DNA of 64,000 nucleotides from [Zimmermannella] faecalis ATCC 13722. Its GTDB lineage: Bacteria > Actinomycetota > Actinomycetes > Actinomycetales > Microbacteriaceae. The position numbers and the translations under genes were made by a program. This document shows, piece by piece, positions 44,405-53,331 of the stretch. The notes below the pieces were generated by a model. The model worked only from the letters and a program-made list of their open reading frames with translations, was not told the origin of the DNA and did not search any database. Numbering within the stretch: the first letter of the stretch is position 1; every line of letters begins with the position of its first letter. Where the stretch lies: assembly GCF_000381765.1 (NCBI RefSeq), contig NZ_KB907074.1, forward strand, positions 62,001 through 126,000. Direction: 5' to 3'.

Positions 44405-44950
44405 ATGGGCGCACGCGAAGATGCAGACGGGCAGCCGTTGCACGGAGAGCTGCTGTTCACCGACGGGCTTCCCGACCTCGACCCGAACCTCGGGTACCGC
44501 GGCGCCGTTGCCGCACGGGTCGCGGGCATCACGTATCGACAGCTCGACTACTGGGCACGCACGCAGCTCGTCGAGCCGACCATCAAGAATGCGTCGGGCT
44601 CGGGGTCGCAGCGGCTGTACTCGTTCCGCGACATCCTCGTACTGAAGCTCGTGAAGCGCCTGCTTGAGACGGGCATTTCGCTGCAGCAGATTCGCGTCGC
44701 CGTCGAGCAGCTCCACGACGCCGGCATTACCGACCTCGCGCAGACGACCCTCATGTCCGATGGCGCGAGCGTCTACCTCTGCACCTCAAACGACCAGGTC
44801 ATCGACCTCGTGCAGCGCGGCCAGGGCGTCTTCGGCATCTTCGTCGGCCAGGTGCTCCGCGAGGTTGAGACGAACCTCGTCGACATCGAGACCGAGCAGG
44901 CCGAGCCCGAAGACGAGCTCGCGGCGCGTCGCCGGAAGCGCGTCAGCTAA
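44405..44950 (+). CDS. MerR-family transcriptional regulator, second of the garA cluster
   Basis: The 181-residue protein starts at ATG 44405 with AAAGGGA at 44392-44398. The helix-turn-helix includes GITYRQLDYWARTQLVEPTIK near 41 and SQRLYSFRDILVLKLVKRLL near 66. A C-terminal effector-like domain contains GVFGIFVGQVLREVETNLVDI near 140. This is the second MerR of the actinobacterial garA cluster, like Rv1830, whose product affects growth and drug tolerance in mycobacteria. The DUF151 nuclease gene that normally lies between the two merR genes is absent. Confidence 0.85.
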   Translation: MGAREDADGQPLHGELLFTDGLPDLDPNLGYRGAVAARVAGITYRQLDYWARTQLVEPTIKNASGSGSQRLYSFRDILVLKLVKRLLETGISLQQIRVAVEQLHDAGITDLAQTTLMSDGASVYLCTSNDQVIDLVQRGQGVFGIFVGQVLREVETNLVDIETEQAEPEDELAARRRKRVS

Positions 44951-44962
44951 CCAATTTCTTTC

Positions 44963-45007
44963 CCGAGATCGCGAACTTGTATGAATCGTTCGCGATCTCG
45001 GCGTTTT
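44963..45007 (+). terminator. Intrinsic terminator after the second merR gene
   Basis: Bases 44963-44976 pair perfectly with 44988-45001 over 14 positions around an 11-base loop. GCGTTTT follows. It lies 13 bases after the stop of the second merR gene and isolates it from pyc. The remaining sequence to 45151 holds the pyc promoter region. Confidence 0.8.
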
Positions 45008-45063
45008 CCCTGGGGGCCGACACAACGCTGTGACGGCGCGTTCCAATTCGTGTGTACAGCTTG

Positions 45064-45092
45064 TTAACTCCGGGCCTTCAGCGGGTTACTGT
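45064..45092 (+). promoter_or_regulatory. Candidate pyc promoter
   Basis: TACTGT at 45087-45092 fits the actinobacterial -10 consensus TANNNT and lies in an AT-richer stretch. TTAACT at 45064-45069, 17 bases upstream, is a weak -35. Transcription would start near 45100, leaving a leader of about 52 bases with GAGGGGAAG at 45142-45150. This is judged by eye only. Confidence 0.35.
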
Positions 45093-45151
45093 GATTCCAC
45101 CCAGACAACGAAGTACAGCCACTTCCGAGACCCGGAAGAGTGAGGGGAAGC

Positions 45152-48100
45152 GTGTTCAAGAAGGTACTCGTCGCGAACCGCGGTGAAATTGCAATTCGCG
45201 GATTCCGTGCCGCCGTCGAACTCGGAGCGAAGACGGTTGCCGTCTACCCGTTCGAAGACCGGAATTCGCTCCACCGCCTCAAGGCCGACGAGGCCTACGA
45301 GATTGGCTCAGAGGGGTCGCCCGTTCAGGCGTACCTCAACATCGATGAGATTATTCGCGTCGCGAAGCTCTCGGGGGCCGACGCGATTTACCCGGGCTAC
45401 GGGTTCCTGTCAGAGAACGCCGACTTCGCGAAGGCCTGCGCCGACAACGGCATCAAGTTCATTGGTCCGTCGCAGACCGTACTCGCCTCGGCGGGCAACA
45501 AGGTGCACGCGAAGGAGCAAGCAATCGCCGCGGGCGTGCCCGTGCTCGCCTCGAGCGAGCCCTCGACCGACATCGAGGCGCTCATCGCGGCGGCCGACGA
45601 GATCGGCTACCCCGTGTTCGCAAAGGCGGTCGCGGGCGGTGGCGGTCGCGGCATGCGCCGCGTCGAGCGCAAGGAAGACCTCCGCGACGCGCTCGAGTCG
45701 GCAATGAACGAGGCGAAGAGCGCGTTCGGCGACGCCACGATGTTCATCGAGCAGGCCGTGCTGCGCCCGCGCCACATCGAGGTGCAAGTGCTCGCCGACG
45801 AGTCGGGTTCGACCGTGCACCTGTTCGAGCGTGACTGCTCGGTGCAGCGACGCCACCAGAAGGTCATCGAGATCGCCCCCGCCCCGAACCTCGACCAGGG
45901 CATCCGCGACGCGATCTACCGCGACGCCGTGAAGTTCGCCGAGTCGATCGACTACGTCAATGCCGGCACCGTCGAGTTCCTCGTCGACACCGAGGGTGAC
46001 CGCGCGGGCCAGCACGTGTTCATCGAGATGAACCCGCGCATTCAGGTCGAGCACACCGTCACCGAAGAAATCACCGACGTCGACCTCGTGCAGTCGCAGA
46101 TGCGCATCGCGTCGGGCGAGACCCTCGAAGAGCTCGGGCTCACGCAGCCGACGATTCAGCGGCGCGGATACGCGATCCAGGCGCGCATCACGACCGAAGA
46201 CCCCTCGCAGGGATTCCGCCCCGACTCAGGCACGATCACCGCCTACCGGTCGGCGGGTGGCTCGGGCATCCGCATCGACGGCGGCACGGTCGCGACGGGT
46301 GCCGAGGTGCTGCCCTACTTCGACTCGCTGCTGCTCAAGCTCATCGCGCACGGAAGCGACTTCCAGACCGCGGTGCGCCGCGCGCTGCGCGCCCTGCGAG
46401 AATTCCGCATCCGCGGCATCGCGACGAACATCCCCTTCATCGAGAAGGTGCTCGCCGACCCCACCTTCATCGCGGGGGAGGTCTCGACCGACTTCATCGA
46501 GAAGCGACCCGAGCTGCTGCAGTACCGCAAGTCGGCGAACCGCGGCACGAAGATTCTCAACTGGCTCGCCGACGTCACCGTCAACAAGCCGAACGGTGAG
46601 CGCCCCGGCGACCTGCAGCCGAAGGTGAAGCTTCCCGCCCTCGGCGAGGCCGAGGCGCCCGCGGGGGAGCGGCAGCTCCTGCGCGAACTCGGCCCCGAGG
46701 CCTGGGCGAAGCGCCTGCGCGACGACACGCAGTTGCGCGTCACCGACACGACGTTCCGCGACGCGCACCAGTCGCTGCTCGCGACTCGCGTGCGAACCGC
46801 CGACCTGCTCGAAGCAGCCCCGTTCGTGTCGCGCCAGCTGCCGCAGCTGCTCTCGGTCGAGGCGTGGGGCGGCGCGACCTACGACGTGGCGCTGCGGTTC
46901 CTCGGGGAAGACCCGTGGGCCCGTCTCGCGCAGCTCAGCGAGGCGATGCCGAACCTCCCGATCCAGATGCTGCTGCGCGGGCGCAACACCGTTGGGTACA
47001 CGCCGTACCCGACGAAGCTCACCGACGCGTTCGTGCGCGAGGCGGCCGAGACGGGCGTCGACATTTTCCGCATCTTCGACGCGCTCAATGACGTCGAGCA
47101 GATGCGCCCCGCGATCGAGGCCGTGCGCGCGACCGGCACGACCGTCGCCGAGGTTGCGATGTGCTACACCGGCAACCTGCTCGACCCGAACGAGTCGCTC
47201 TACACGCTCGACTACTACCTCGAGCTCGCCGACCGTATCGTCGACGCCGGGGCGCACGTGCTCGCGATCAAGGACATGGCCGGCCTGCTGCGGCCCGCAG
47301 CAGCGGCGAAGCTCGTCACGGCGCTGCGCGAACGCTTCGACCTGCCCGTGCACCTCCACACGCACGACACGGCGGGCGGCCAGCTTGCGACGCTCGTCGC
47401 CGCGGCGAGCGCCGGGGTCGACGCCGTCGACGTCGCGGCCGCGCCCATGTCGGGCACGACGAGCCAGGTGTCGATGAGCGCGCTCGTCGCCGCCCTCGCG
47501 AACACCGAGCGCGACACCGGCATCGACCTCGAGGCCGTCACCGACCTCGAGCCGTACTGGGAGGCCGTGCGCGCGATCTACCGCCCGTTCGAGTCGGGCC
47601 TGCCGTCGCCCACGGGTCGCGTCTACCGCCACGAGATTCCCGGCGGGCAGCTGTCGAACCTGCGCCAGCAGGCGATCGCCCTCGGCCTCGCGAACGACTT
47701 CGAGCGCATCGAAGACATGTACGAGGCCGCCGACCGGATCCTCGGCCGACTGCCGAAGGTGACGCCGTCGTCGAAGGTCGTGGGTGACCTCGCCCTCCAC
47801 CTTGTCGCGGTGAACGCCGACCCGAAGGACTTCGAGGAACACCCCGAGAACTACGACGTGCCCGCGTCGGTCATCGGGTTCCTCGCGGGCGAGCTCGGCG
47901 ACCTGCCCGGCGGCTGGCCGGAACCGTTCCGCACGAAGGCGCTGCGCGGCCAGAACCCCAACGTCGACGTGAAGCCACTCACGGCGGCCGACGAGGCCGC
48001 CCTCGATGCCGACTCGGCGACGCGTCGCGCGGCACTGAACCGGCTGCTCTTCCCACAGCCCACGGCGATCTTCGATGACATTCGCGACCTGTTCGGCGAC

Positions 48101-48568
48101 CTCTCGATGGTCGACACGCTCGACTACCTCTACGGCCTCGAGCCGGGCGAGGAGTACCGGGTGCAGCTCGAGCGCGGCGTCGACCTGTTCATCACGCTCG
48201 AGGCGATCGGCGAGCCCGACGAGTCGGGTACCCGCACCGTCATGGCGACCCTGAACGGCCAGCTGCGCCCCGTGCTCGTGCGCGATCGGAGCATCAAGGT
48301 CGAGGAGGTCGAGCGCGAGAAGGCCGACCCATCGAACGCCGGCCACGTTGCCGCGCCGTTCTCGGGCACCGTCACGGTGCGCATTGAGGAGGGCCAGCAC
48401 GTCGAGCAGGGCGATCAGATCGCAACGATCGAGGCCATGAAGATGGAGGCGGCGATCACCGCCGGGTGCGCGGGTACGATTGACCGGGTGGTGCTCCAGG
48501 CACCGCAGTCGGTTGACAACGGCGACCTCGTTGCCGTCATCCGACCCGACGACTCCACCGGGGTGTGA
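45152..48568 (+). CDS. pyc: Pyruvate carboxylase
   Basis: The 1138-residue enzyme contains all parts in one chain. Biotin carboxylase occupies about 1-450 (VLVANRGEIAIRGFRAAVEL, ATP-grasp AVAGGGGRGMRRV). The carboxyltransferase is at about 525-800 (VTDTTFRDAHQSLLATRVRT with the metal-binding HLHTHDTAGGQLAT). The C-terminal biotinyl domain carries EAMKMEAA with biotin-Lys near 1097. It makes oxaloacetate from pyruvate, ATP and bicarbonate to refill the TCA cycle. GTG 45152 follows GAGGGG at 45142-45147; GTG 45140 lies upstream of the ribosome site and is rejected. The mtr gene follows. Confidence 0.96.
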   Translation: MFKKVLVANRGEIAIRGFRAAVELGAKTVAVYPFEDRNSLHRLKADEAYEIGSEGSPVQAYLNIDEIIRVAKLSGADAIYPGYGFLSENADFAKACADNGIKFIGPSQTVLASAGNKVHAKEQAIAAGVPVLASSEPSTDIEALIAAADEIGYPVFAKAVAGGGGRGMRRVERKEDLRDALESAMNEAKSAFGDATMFIEQAVLRPRHIEVQVLADESGSTVHLFERDCSVQRRHQKVIEIAPAPNLDQGIRDAIYRDAVKFAESIDYVNAGTVEFLVDTEGDRAGQHVFIEMNPRIQVEHTVTEEITDVDLVQSQMRIASGETLEELGLTQPTIQRRGYAIQARITTEDPSQGFRPDSGTITAYRSAGGSGIRIDGGTVATGAEVLPYFDSLLLKLIAHGSDFQTAVRRALRALREFRIRGIATNIPFIEKVLADPTFIAGEVSTDFIEKRPELLQYRKSANRGTKILNWLADVTVNKPNGERPGDLQPKVKLPALGEAEAPAGERQLLRELGPEAWAKRLRDDTQLRVTDTTFRDAHQSLLATRVRTADLLEAAPFVSRQLPQLLSVEAWGGATYDVALRFLGEDPWARLAQLSEAMPNLPIQMLLRGRNTVGYTPYPTKLTDAFVREAAETGVDIFRIFDALNDVEQMRPAIEAVRATGTTVAEVAMCYTGNLLDPNESLYTLDYYLELADRIVDAGAHVLAIKDMAGLLRPAAAAKLVTALRERFDLPVHLHTHDTAGGQLATLVAAASAGVDAVDVAAAPMSGTTSQVSMSALVAALANTERDTGIDLEAVTDLEPYWEAVRAIYRPFESGLPSPTGRVYRHEIPGGQLSNLRQQAIALGLANDFERIEDMYEAADRILGRLPKVTPSSKVVGDLALHLVAVNADPKDFEEHPENYDVPASVIGFLAGELGDLPGGWPEPFRTKALRGQNPNVDVKPLTAADEAALDADSATRRAALNRLLFPQPTAIFDDIRDLFGDLSMVDTLDYLYGLEPGEEYRVQLERGVDLFITLEAIGEPDESGTRTVMATLNGQLRPVLVRDRSIKVEEVEREKADPSNAGHVAAPFSGTVTVRIEEGQHVEQGDQIATIEAMKMEAAITAGCAGTIDRVVLQAPQSVDNGDLVAVIRPDDSTGV

Positions 48569-48588
48569 CGAGCGACTCGTAGGCGCGC

Positions 48589-48621
48589 ACGGGCATCCCC
48601 GGCACGAAAGGGGATGCCCGT
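48589..48621 (+). promoter_or_regulatory. 12-bp perfect hairpin overlapping the mtr ribosome site and start
   Basis: ACGGGCATCCCC at 48589-48600 and GGGGATGCCCGT at 48610-48621 are perfect inverted repeats with a 9-base loop. The right arm contains the GGGG of the ribosome site, an ATG at 48614 and the first two bases of the GTG at 48620. No T-run follows. In the mRNA this fold would bury the mtr start, so it could limit translation or act as an attenuator between pyc and mtr. Confidence 0.6.
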
Positions 48622-50029
48622 GGCGACTGCCAGCGCGACCGAATCGTTCGACCTCATCATCATTGGGGCGGGATCGGGAAACACGATCGCGTCGCCCGAG
48701 TTCGCCAACTGGCGCATCGCGATCGTCGACGATGGCCGCTGGTTCGGCGGCACGTGCCTCAACGCCGGCTGCATCCCGACGAAGATGTTCGTGCACCCCG
48801 CCGACGTCGCCCGCGACGTGCGCACTGGCGAACACCTCGGCGTTAGCGGCACGGCCACGCTCGACTGGCCGTCCGTGCGCGACCGCGTGTTCGGCCGCAT
48901 CGACGCGATCTCGCACAGCGGCGAGGAGTACCGCGATCACGGCGAACCGAATATCTCGCTCGTGCGCGAAACCGTTGTCTTCACGGGGGAGCGTGAGCTG
49001 CGCACGACGTCGGGCCGTCGACTTCATGGCGACCGGATCGTCGTGGCCGCCGGTTCGCGACCACGCGAGCTCGCGTCCATCCCGTTCGGCGACCGCGTGA
49101 TCTCGAGCGACGACGCACTGCGCCTCGACGCGCTCCCAGACCGCGTCGTCGTCATCGGCGGTGGCGCCGTCGCGTGCGAGTTCGCGGCCGTGTACTCGTC
49201 ATTCGGTGCCGAGGTGACCCAGCTCGTCCGCTCGGCGCCGCTGCGCTCGGGCGATGCCGACGTCTCCGAGACGTTCACGAAGCTCGCGGGCGAGCAGTGG
49301 GACCTGCGCTGCGGCGTCGAGGTCGCCTCGTCGCGCACGACCGAGGCGGGCGTGCACCTCGAGCTCTCCGACGGAACCGAGCTCGACACCTCGCTCGTGC
49401 TCGTCGCCGCCGGCCGGGTTCCGAACACCGACCGGGTCGCCGCGGCCGCGGCCGGTTTCGACGTTGCGTCCGACGGCCTACTCGAGGTCGACGAGTTTCA
49501 GCGGGTCGTGCGCGACGGCGCTGCCGTCGAAGGAATCTATGCCCTGGGCGACGTGAGCTCGCCGCACCAGCTCAAGCACGTCGCGAACCAGGATGCGCGC
49601 ATCGTCGCGACCAACCTGCTGCGCGAGCGCGCGGGGGAGCCGCTCGTCGCGAATACCCTCGGGCCGGTGCCGTACGCCGTGTTCACCGCCCCCGAAGTCG
49701 CCCACTTCGGGCAAACGCTCGATACCGCTCGCGAGGCTGGCCTCGACGCCTTCGAGGTGCGGCACGACTACGGCTGGACCGCGTGGGGCTGGGCCCTCGA
49801 CGACACGACGAGCTTCGCGAAGCTCGTCGTCGAGCGCGAGAGCGGAAAGCTCCTCGGCGCGCACATCATCGGCCCCGACGCGCCGATTCTGCTGCAACCG
49901 CTCGTGCAGGCCGCGAGCTTCGTGCAATCCGTGCGCGGACTCGCGCGCGGGCAGTACTGGCCGCACCCGGCCGCAACCGAAATCATCGAAAACGCCCTGT
50001 TGAAGGCGGAGGAGGAACTGAGCGCGTGA
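48620..50029 (+). CDS. mtr: Mycothione reductase
   Basis: The 469-residue flavoenzyme belongs to the disulfide reductase family. The FAD motif is [12 protein letters not shown] near 13. The redox disulfide is in [13 protein letters not shown] with Cys at 46 and 51, where the usual wording is GGTCLNVGC. The NADPH site is [20 protein letters not shown] near 174. The C-terminal catalytic HPA-TE appears in [15 protein letters not shown]. It keeps mycothiol reduced, a thiol specific to actinobacteria. GTG 48620 is preferred over ATG 48614 because AGGGG then sits 6 bases upstream. It overlaps def in a GTGA. Confidence 0.93.
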   Translation: MATASATESFDLIIIGAGSGNTIASPEFANWRIAIVDDGRWFGGTCLNAGCIPTKMFVHPADVARDVRTGEHLGVSGTATLDWPSVRDRVFGRIDAISHSGEEYRDHGEPNISLVRETVVFTGERELRTTSGRRLHGDRIVVAAGSRPRELASIPFGDRVISSDDALRLDALPDRVVVIGGGAVACEFAAVYSSFGAEVTQLVRSAPLRSGDADVSETFTKLAGEQWDLRCGVEVASSRTTEAGVHLELSDGTELDTSLVLVAAGRVPNTDRVAAAAAGFDVASDGLLEVDEFQRVVRDGAAVEGIYALGDVSSPHQLKHVANQDARIVATNLLRERAGEPLVANTLGPVPYAVFTAPEVAHFGQTLDTAREAGLDAFEVRHDYGWTAWGWALDDTTSFAKLVVERESGKLLGAHIIGPDAPILLQPLVQAASFVQSVRGLARGQYWPHPAATEIIENALLKAEEELSA

Positions 50030-50517
50030 CCATCCGCGAAATCCGGTACTACGGCGACCCCGTACTGCGCACGAAGGCCGACCCGATCACGACGATTGAC
50101 GACCGCATCCGCGGGCTCGTCGCCGACCTCGTCGAGACGACCGACATGGATGGCCGCGCCGGCGTCGCCGCGCCGCAGATCGGCGTCTCGCTGCGCGCCT
50201 TTAGCTACAACGTTGAGGGCAAGGTCGGGTACATCCTCAACCCGGTCGTCGAGGAGCTCTCGGGCGAGCCCGAGGAGATCGACGAGGGCTGCCTCTCAGT
50301 GCCTGGACTCTGGTTCAAGACGAAGCGATACCCGCACGCTCGCGTGCGCGGCACCGATCTCGACGGTAACGAGATCGTGCTCGAGGGCGACGGCCTCATG
50401 GCGCAGATGCTGCAGCACGAGTGTGACCACCTCGACGGGACGGTGTACGTCGACACGCTCTCGAAGGATGAGCGCCGCCGCGCCCTGCGGGAAATCCGCG
50501 AGAGCGACTGGTTCTAA
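50026..50517 (+). CDS. def: Peptide deformylase
   Basis: The 163-residue metalloenzyme has the three signature motifs: [12 protein letters not shown] near 42 (GxGxAAPQ-type), EGCLSVPG near 87 and QHECDHLDG near 129, which supply the Cys and two His ligands and the catalytic Glu. It removes the formyl group from new N-termini on the ribosome. The GTG at 50026 overlaps the mtr stop by 4 bases, so it is coupled to mtr. A hairpin spans the stop codon. Confidence 0.95.
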   Translation: MTIREIRYYGDPVLRTKADPITTIDDRIRGLVADLVETTDMDGRAGVAAPQIGVSLRAFSYNVEGKVGYILNPVVEELSGEPEEIDEGCLSVPGLWFKTKRYPHARVRGTDLDGNEIVLEGDGLMAQMLQHECDHLDGTVYVDTLSKDERRRALREIRESDWF

Positions 50518-50532
50518 GAACCAGCCGCTCTC
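50500..50532. terminator. Bidirectional hairpin with the def stop codon as its loop
   Basis: Bases 50500-50514 pair with 50518-50532 with a single mismatch around a 3-base loop, and that loop is the TAA stop of def. The convergent fadD15-like gene ends at 50546. The hairpin can be read on both strands and so could terminate both genes, though no T-run follows. Confidence 0.6.
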
Positions 50533-50545
50533 GGCGAGGGGTGCG

Positions 50546-52408
50546 CTACAGCGTCGGGACCGAACTCGTCTTCGAGTAGATCTCAGCGATCACGGGCGCG
50601 ACGCGCTCGAGCACGACCTTGCGCTTGATCGAGAGCTTCGGCGTAAGCGTGCCGTCTTCGATCGAGAATACGTAGTCGAGCACGCGGAACTCGCGGATCG
50701 ACTCGGCGCGCGATACCTGCGTGTTCGCGCGGTCGATGACCGACTGCAGGTGCGATCGCACGCGGTCGTGCGTCGACGCCTCGGCGAGCGACATGTTCGG
50801 GTTCAGCCCCTGCGTCTCGAGCCACTTCGGCAGCATCTCGGGGTCGAGGGTGATGATCGCCGCGATGAACGGCTTCTGATCGCCCACGAGCACGCACTCG
50901 CCCACGATGGCGTCGGAACGGATCGGATCCTCGAACGTCGCGGGCGACACGTTCTTGCCACCGGCGGTCACGATGATGTCCTTCGTGCGTCCCGTGATCG
51001 TGAGGTACCCGTCGTCGTCGAGCGAACCGACGTCACCCGTGCGGAACCAGCCGTCCTCGGTGAACGCCTCGGTCGTGGCCTCGGGGTTGTTGAGGTACTC
51101 GCGGAACACATCGACCCCCTTCACGAGCACCTCGCCGTCGTCGGCGATGCGCACGCTGACGCCCGGCAGGGGCGGGCCGACGGTGCCGATCTTGAACGCG
51201 CCCGGCAGGTTCACTGAAACCGGCGCGGTCGTCTCGGTGAGCCCGTAGCCCTCGAGCACCTGCACGCCAAGCGCGCGGTAGAAGTGCCCCAAGAACAGGC
51301 CGAGCGGGGCCGAACCCGATACGGCGTGCTCGACGCGACCGCCAAGGGTCTCCCGCAGCTTCGCGAACACGAGCTTGTCGAAGAGCTTGAACTGAAGGCG
51401 GATGCCGAGCGGCACCTTGCCCTCGTCGAGCGCACGAGAGTACGCGACACCAACCTTGACGGCCCGCTCGAAGATCTTCCGCTTGCCGCCCTCGGTCGCC
51501 TTCTGCAGCGCCGAGTTGTAGACCTTCTCGAACACGCGGGGAACCGCGAGCAGGAACGTCGGGTGGAAGGTTCCGAGCGACTGCACGAGCTGCGTCGTGT
51601 CGTGCTGGTGCCCCACCTTGACACCGGTCGAGACACAGAGGATCGAGATGAACCGGGCAAACACGTGCGCGAGCGTGACGAACAGCAGCGTCGACGCCTC
51701 GGGCTTGCGCACGAGCGCGCCAAGCGGCGACTCCACGTTCCGCACGAGCTCGACGAAATTGCTGTGGGTGAGCACGGTGCCCTTCGGGCGGCCGGTCGAG
51801 CCCGACGTATAGATGATCGTCGCAACGTCGTCAGCCTTCGCCGCGCTGCGCGCCTGCTCGAGCTGCGCATCCGTCACCTCGGTGCCGGCGGAGCGCAGCT
51901 CGTCGAGCGCGCCGTTCGCGAGGTTCCATCGCCACGTGAGTTTGGGGGCGTCGGCGGAGATGCTGTCGTAGAGCGAGCCGAGCGCGTCATCCTCCACCAT
52001 GAGGCCCTTCGCCCCGGAGTCGGTGAGCATCCACTGCAGCTGCGCGGGCGAGCTCGTCTCGTAGACGGGCACCATGACGGCGCCCGCGGTGAGCAGCGCG
52101 TAGTCCACGAGCGTCCACTCGTAGCTCGTGACGCAGAGAAACGCGATGCGGTCTCCCGGCTGCACACCGGCGGCGATGAGTCCCTTCGCGATGGCGTTCA
52201 CGTCGGACGCGAACTCGGCAGTCGAAATGTTGCGCCAGCCGTCGCCCTCCGGCACCGCGAAGAGCGGCGCGTTCGGGCGCAGGTCGACCTGTCGCAGCAG
52301 GAGGTCGGTGATGTTGAGTTCGGGGTCCGCCGGCACGATCGGGGGAGAGACGCGTTCGATGACCCGATTCCCATCTCGTGTGATCTCGGCCTTTGGGCTC
52401 TCGGACAT
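50546..52408 (-). CDS. fadD15: Long-chain fatty-acid-CoA ligase (FadD15-like)
   Basis: The 620-residue AMP-forming enzyme has the P-loop IIYTSGSTGRPKGTVLTH near 195, the A5 segment GYGLTETTAP near 390, the A7 TGDVGSLDDDGYLTITGR near 455 and the A10 Lys in TPKLSIKRKVVLE near the end. The opening PADPELNITDLLLRQVDLRPNAPL and length match the FadD15/AMP-binding family. It makes acyl-CoA for lipid use. It is divergent from the plsC gene, in line with a phospholipid role. Confidence 0.9.
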   Translation of the reverse strand: MSESPKAEITRDGNRVIERVSPPIVPADPELNITDLLLRQVDLRPNAPLFAVPEGDGWRNISTAEFASDVNAIAKGLIAAGVQPGDRIAFLCVTSYEWTLVDYALLTAGAVMVPVYETSSPAQLQWMLTDSGAKGLMVEDDALGSLYDSISADAPKLTWRWNLANGALDELRSAGTEVTDAQLEQARSAAKADDVATIIYTSGSTGRPKGTVLTHSNFVELVRNVESPLGALVRKPEASTLLFVTLAHVFARFISILCVSTGVKVGHQHDTTQLVQSLGTFHPTFLLAVPRVFEKVYNSALQKATEGGKRKIFERAVKVGVAYSRALDEGKVPLGIRLQFKLFDKLVFAKLRETLGGRVEHAVSGSAPLGLFLGHFYRALGVQVLEGYGLTETTAPVSVNLPGAFKIGTVGPPLPGVSVRIADDGEVLVKGVDVFREYLNNPEATTEAFTEDGWFRTGDVGSLDDDGYLTITGRTKDIIVTAGGKNVSPATFEDPIRSDAIVGECVLVGDQKPFIAAIITLDPEMLPKWLETQGLNPNMSLAEASTHDRVRSHLQSVIDRANTQVSRAESIREFRVLDYVFSIEDGTLTPKLSIKRKVVLERVAPVIAEIYSKTSSVPTL

Positions 52409-52531
52409 CCGGGGTGCCTCCTCGTTGAGTGTTCACGGTGCGCTTGCGTTCGCATCATTCTAGGCGGCGGCGCCGTGAGGGTATGCCAGGCGGGTATGAT
52501 TGCAGTCGCGCAATTGGAGGTATGGTCCCGC

Positions 52532-53221
52532 ATGATTTATTGGCTGCTCAAGCACATTGTGGCTGGCCCCATCCTCCGCAGCCTTTTTGGCCCGGATATT
52601 GTGGGAGCCGAGCATCTGCCGAAGAAGAAGGGCGCCGTGATTTTCGCGTCGAACCACCTCTCGGTGATCGACTCGTTTTTGCTCCCGCTCGTGTTGCGCC
52701 GCCGCATTTACTTCCTTGCAAAGTCGGAGTACTTCACGGGGAAAGGCATCAAGGGCACGTTCGTGCGCTGGTTCTTTAAGTCGACGGGGATGCTCTCGAT
52801 TGACCGCTCCGGCGGCAAGGCTTCTGAGGCCTCGCTGCGCACTGGCCTCGAGGTGCTCAACCGCGGCGAATGGCTCGGCATCTACCCCGAGGGCACGCGC
52901 AGCCCCGACGCCCGGCTCTACCGCGGCCGCACCGGCATCGCCCGCATGATTCTCGAGTGCGAGCGGCCCGTGCAGGTCGTTCCGGTCGTCATGGTCGACG
53001 CCGAGAAGATCATGCCGATCGGCGCGAAGCGACCAAAGCCGGGCAAGGTCACGATTCGCTTCGGCGAGCCCCTCGACTTCTCGCGCTACCACGGCATGTC
53101 GGGCAACCGGTTCGTGCTGCGCGCCATCACCGACGAAGTCATGAGCGAGATCGCAATCCTCAGCGAGCAGGAGTACGTCGACGGCTACGCCTCGTCGTAT
53201 AAGCGTGCGGCTGCGGCCTAG
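52532..53221 (+). CDS. 1-acyl-sn-glycerol-3-phosphate acyltransferase (PlsC-like)
   Basis: The 229-residue protein has the acyltransferase motif NHLSVIDS near 41, with the H-x4-D catalytic pair, and the phosphate-binding YPEGTRSPD near 117. VVPVVMVDAEKIMPIG near 150 is the third block. It adds the second acyl chain to make phosphatidic acid at the membrane. TTGGAGG at 52514-52520 lies 11 bases before the ATG. Upstream and divergent is the fadD15-like ligase. Confidence 0.88.
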   Translation: MIYWLLKHIVAGPILRSLFGPDIVGAEHLPKKKGAVIFASNHLSVIDSFLLPLVLRRRIYFLAKSEYFTGKGIKGTFVRWFFKSTGMLSIDRSGGKASEASLRTGLEVLNRGEWLGIYPEGTRSPDARLYRGRTGIARMILECERPVQVVPVVMVDAEKIMPIGAKRPKPGKVTIRFGEPLDFSRYHGMSGNRFVLRAITDEVMSEIAILSEQEYVDGYASSYKRAAAA

Positions 53222-53331
53222 GCCACAGTCGCACCGGCTCGGCGCGGGAATGCCCCCGCGATCCGGCGCGTTCGCCCGAGCGAGCGCCGACCCAATACTT
53301 TGATCGAGCAATCTCCAGAAAGACACCGAAC

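Noticed and set aside
46226-49027. A 933-codon open frame on the minus strand opposite pyc and mtr
   Set aside because: Its translation is dominated by Arg, Val, Leu and Gly with no family text, as expected for the complement of a strongly GC3-biased gene. The plus-strand pyc is unmistakable.
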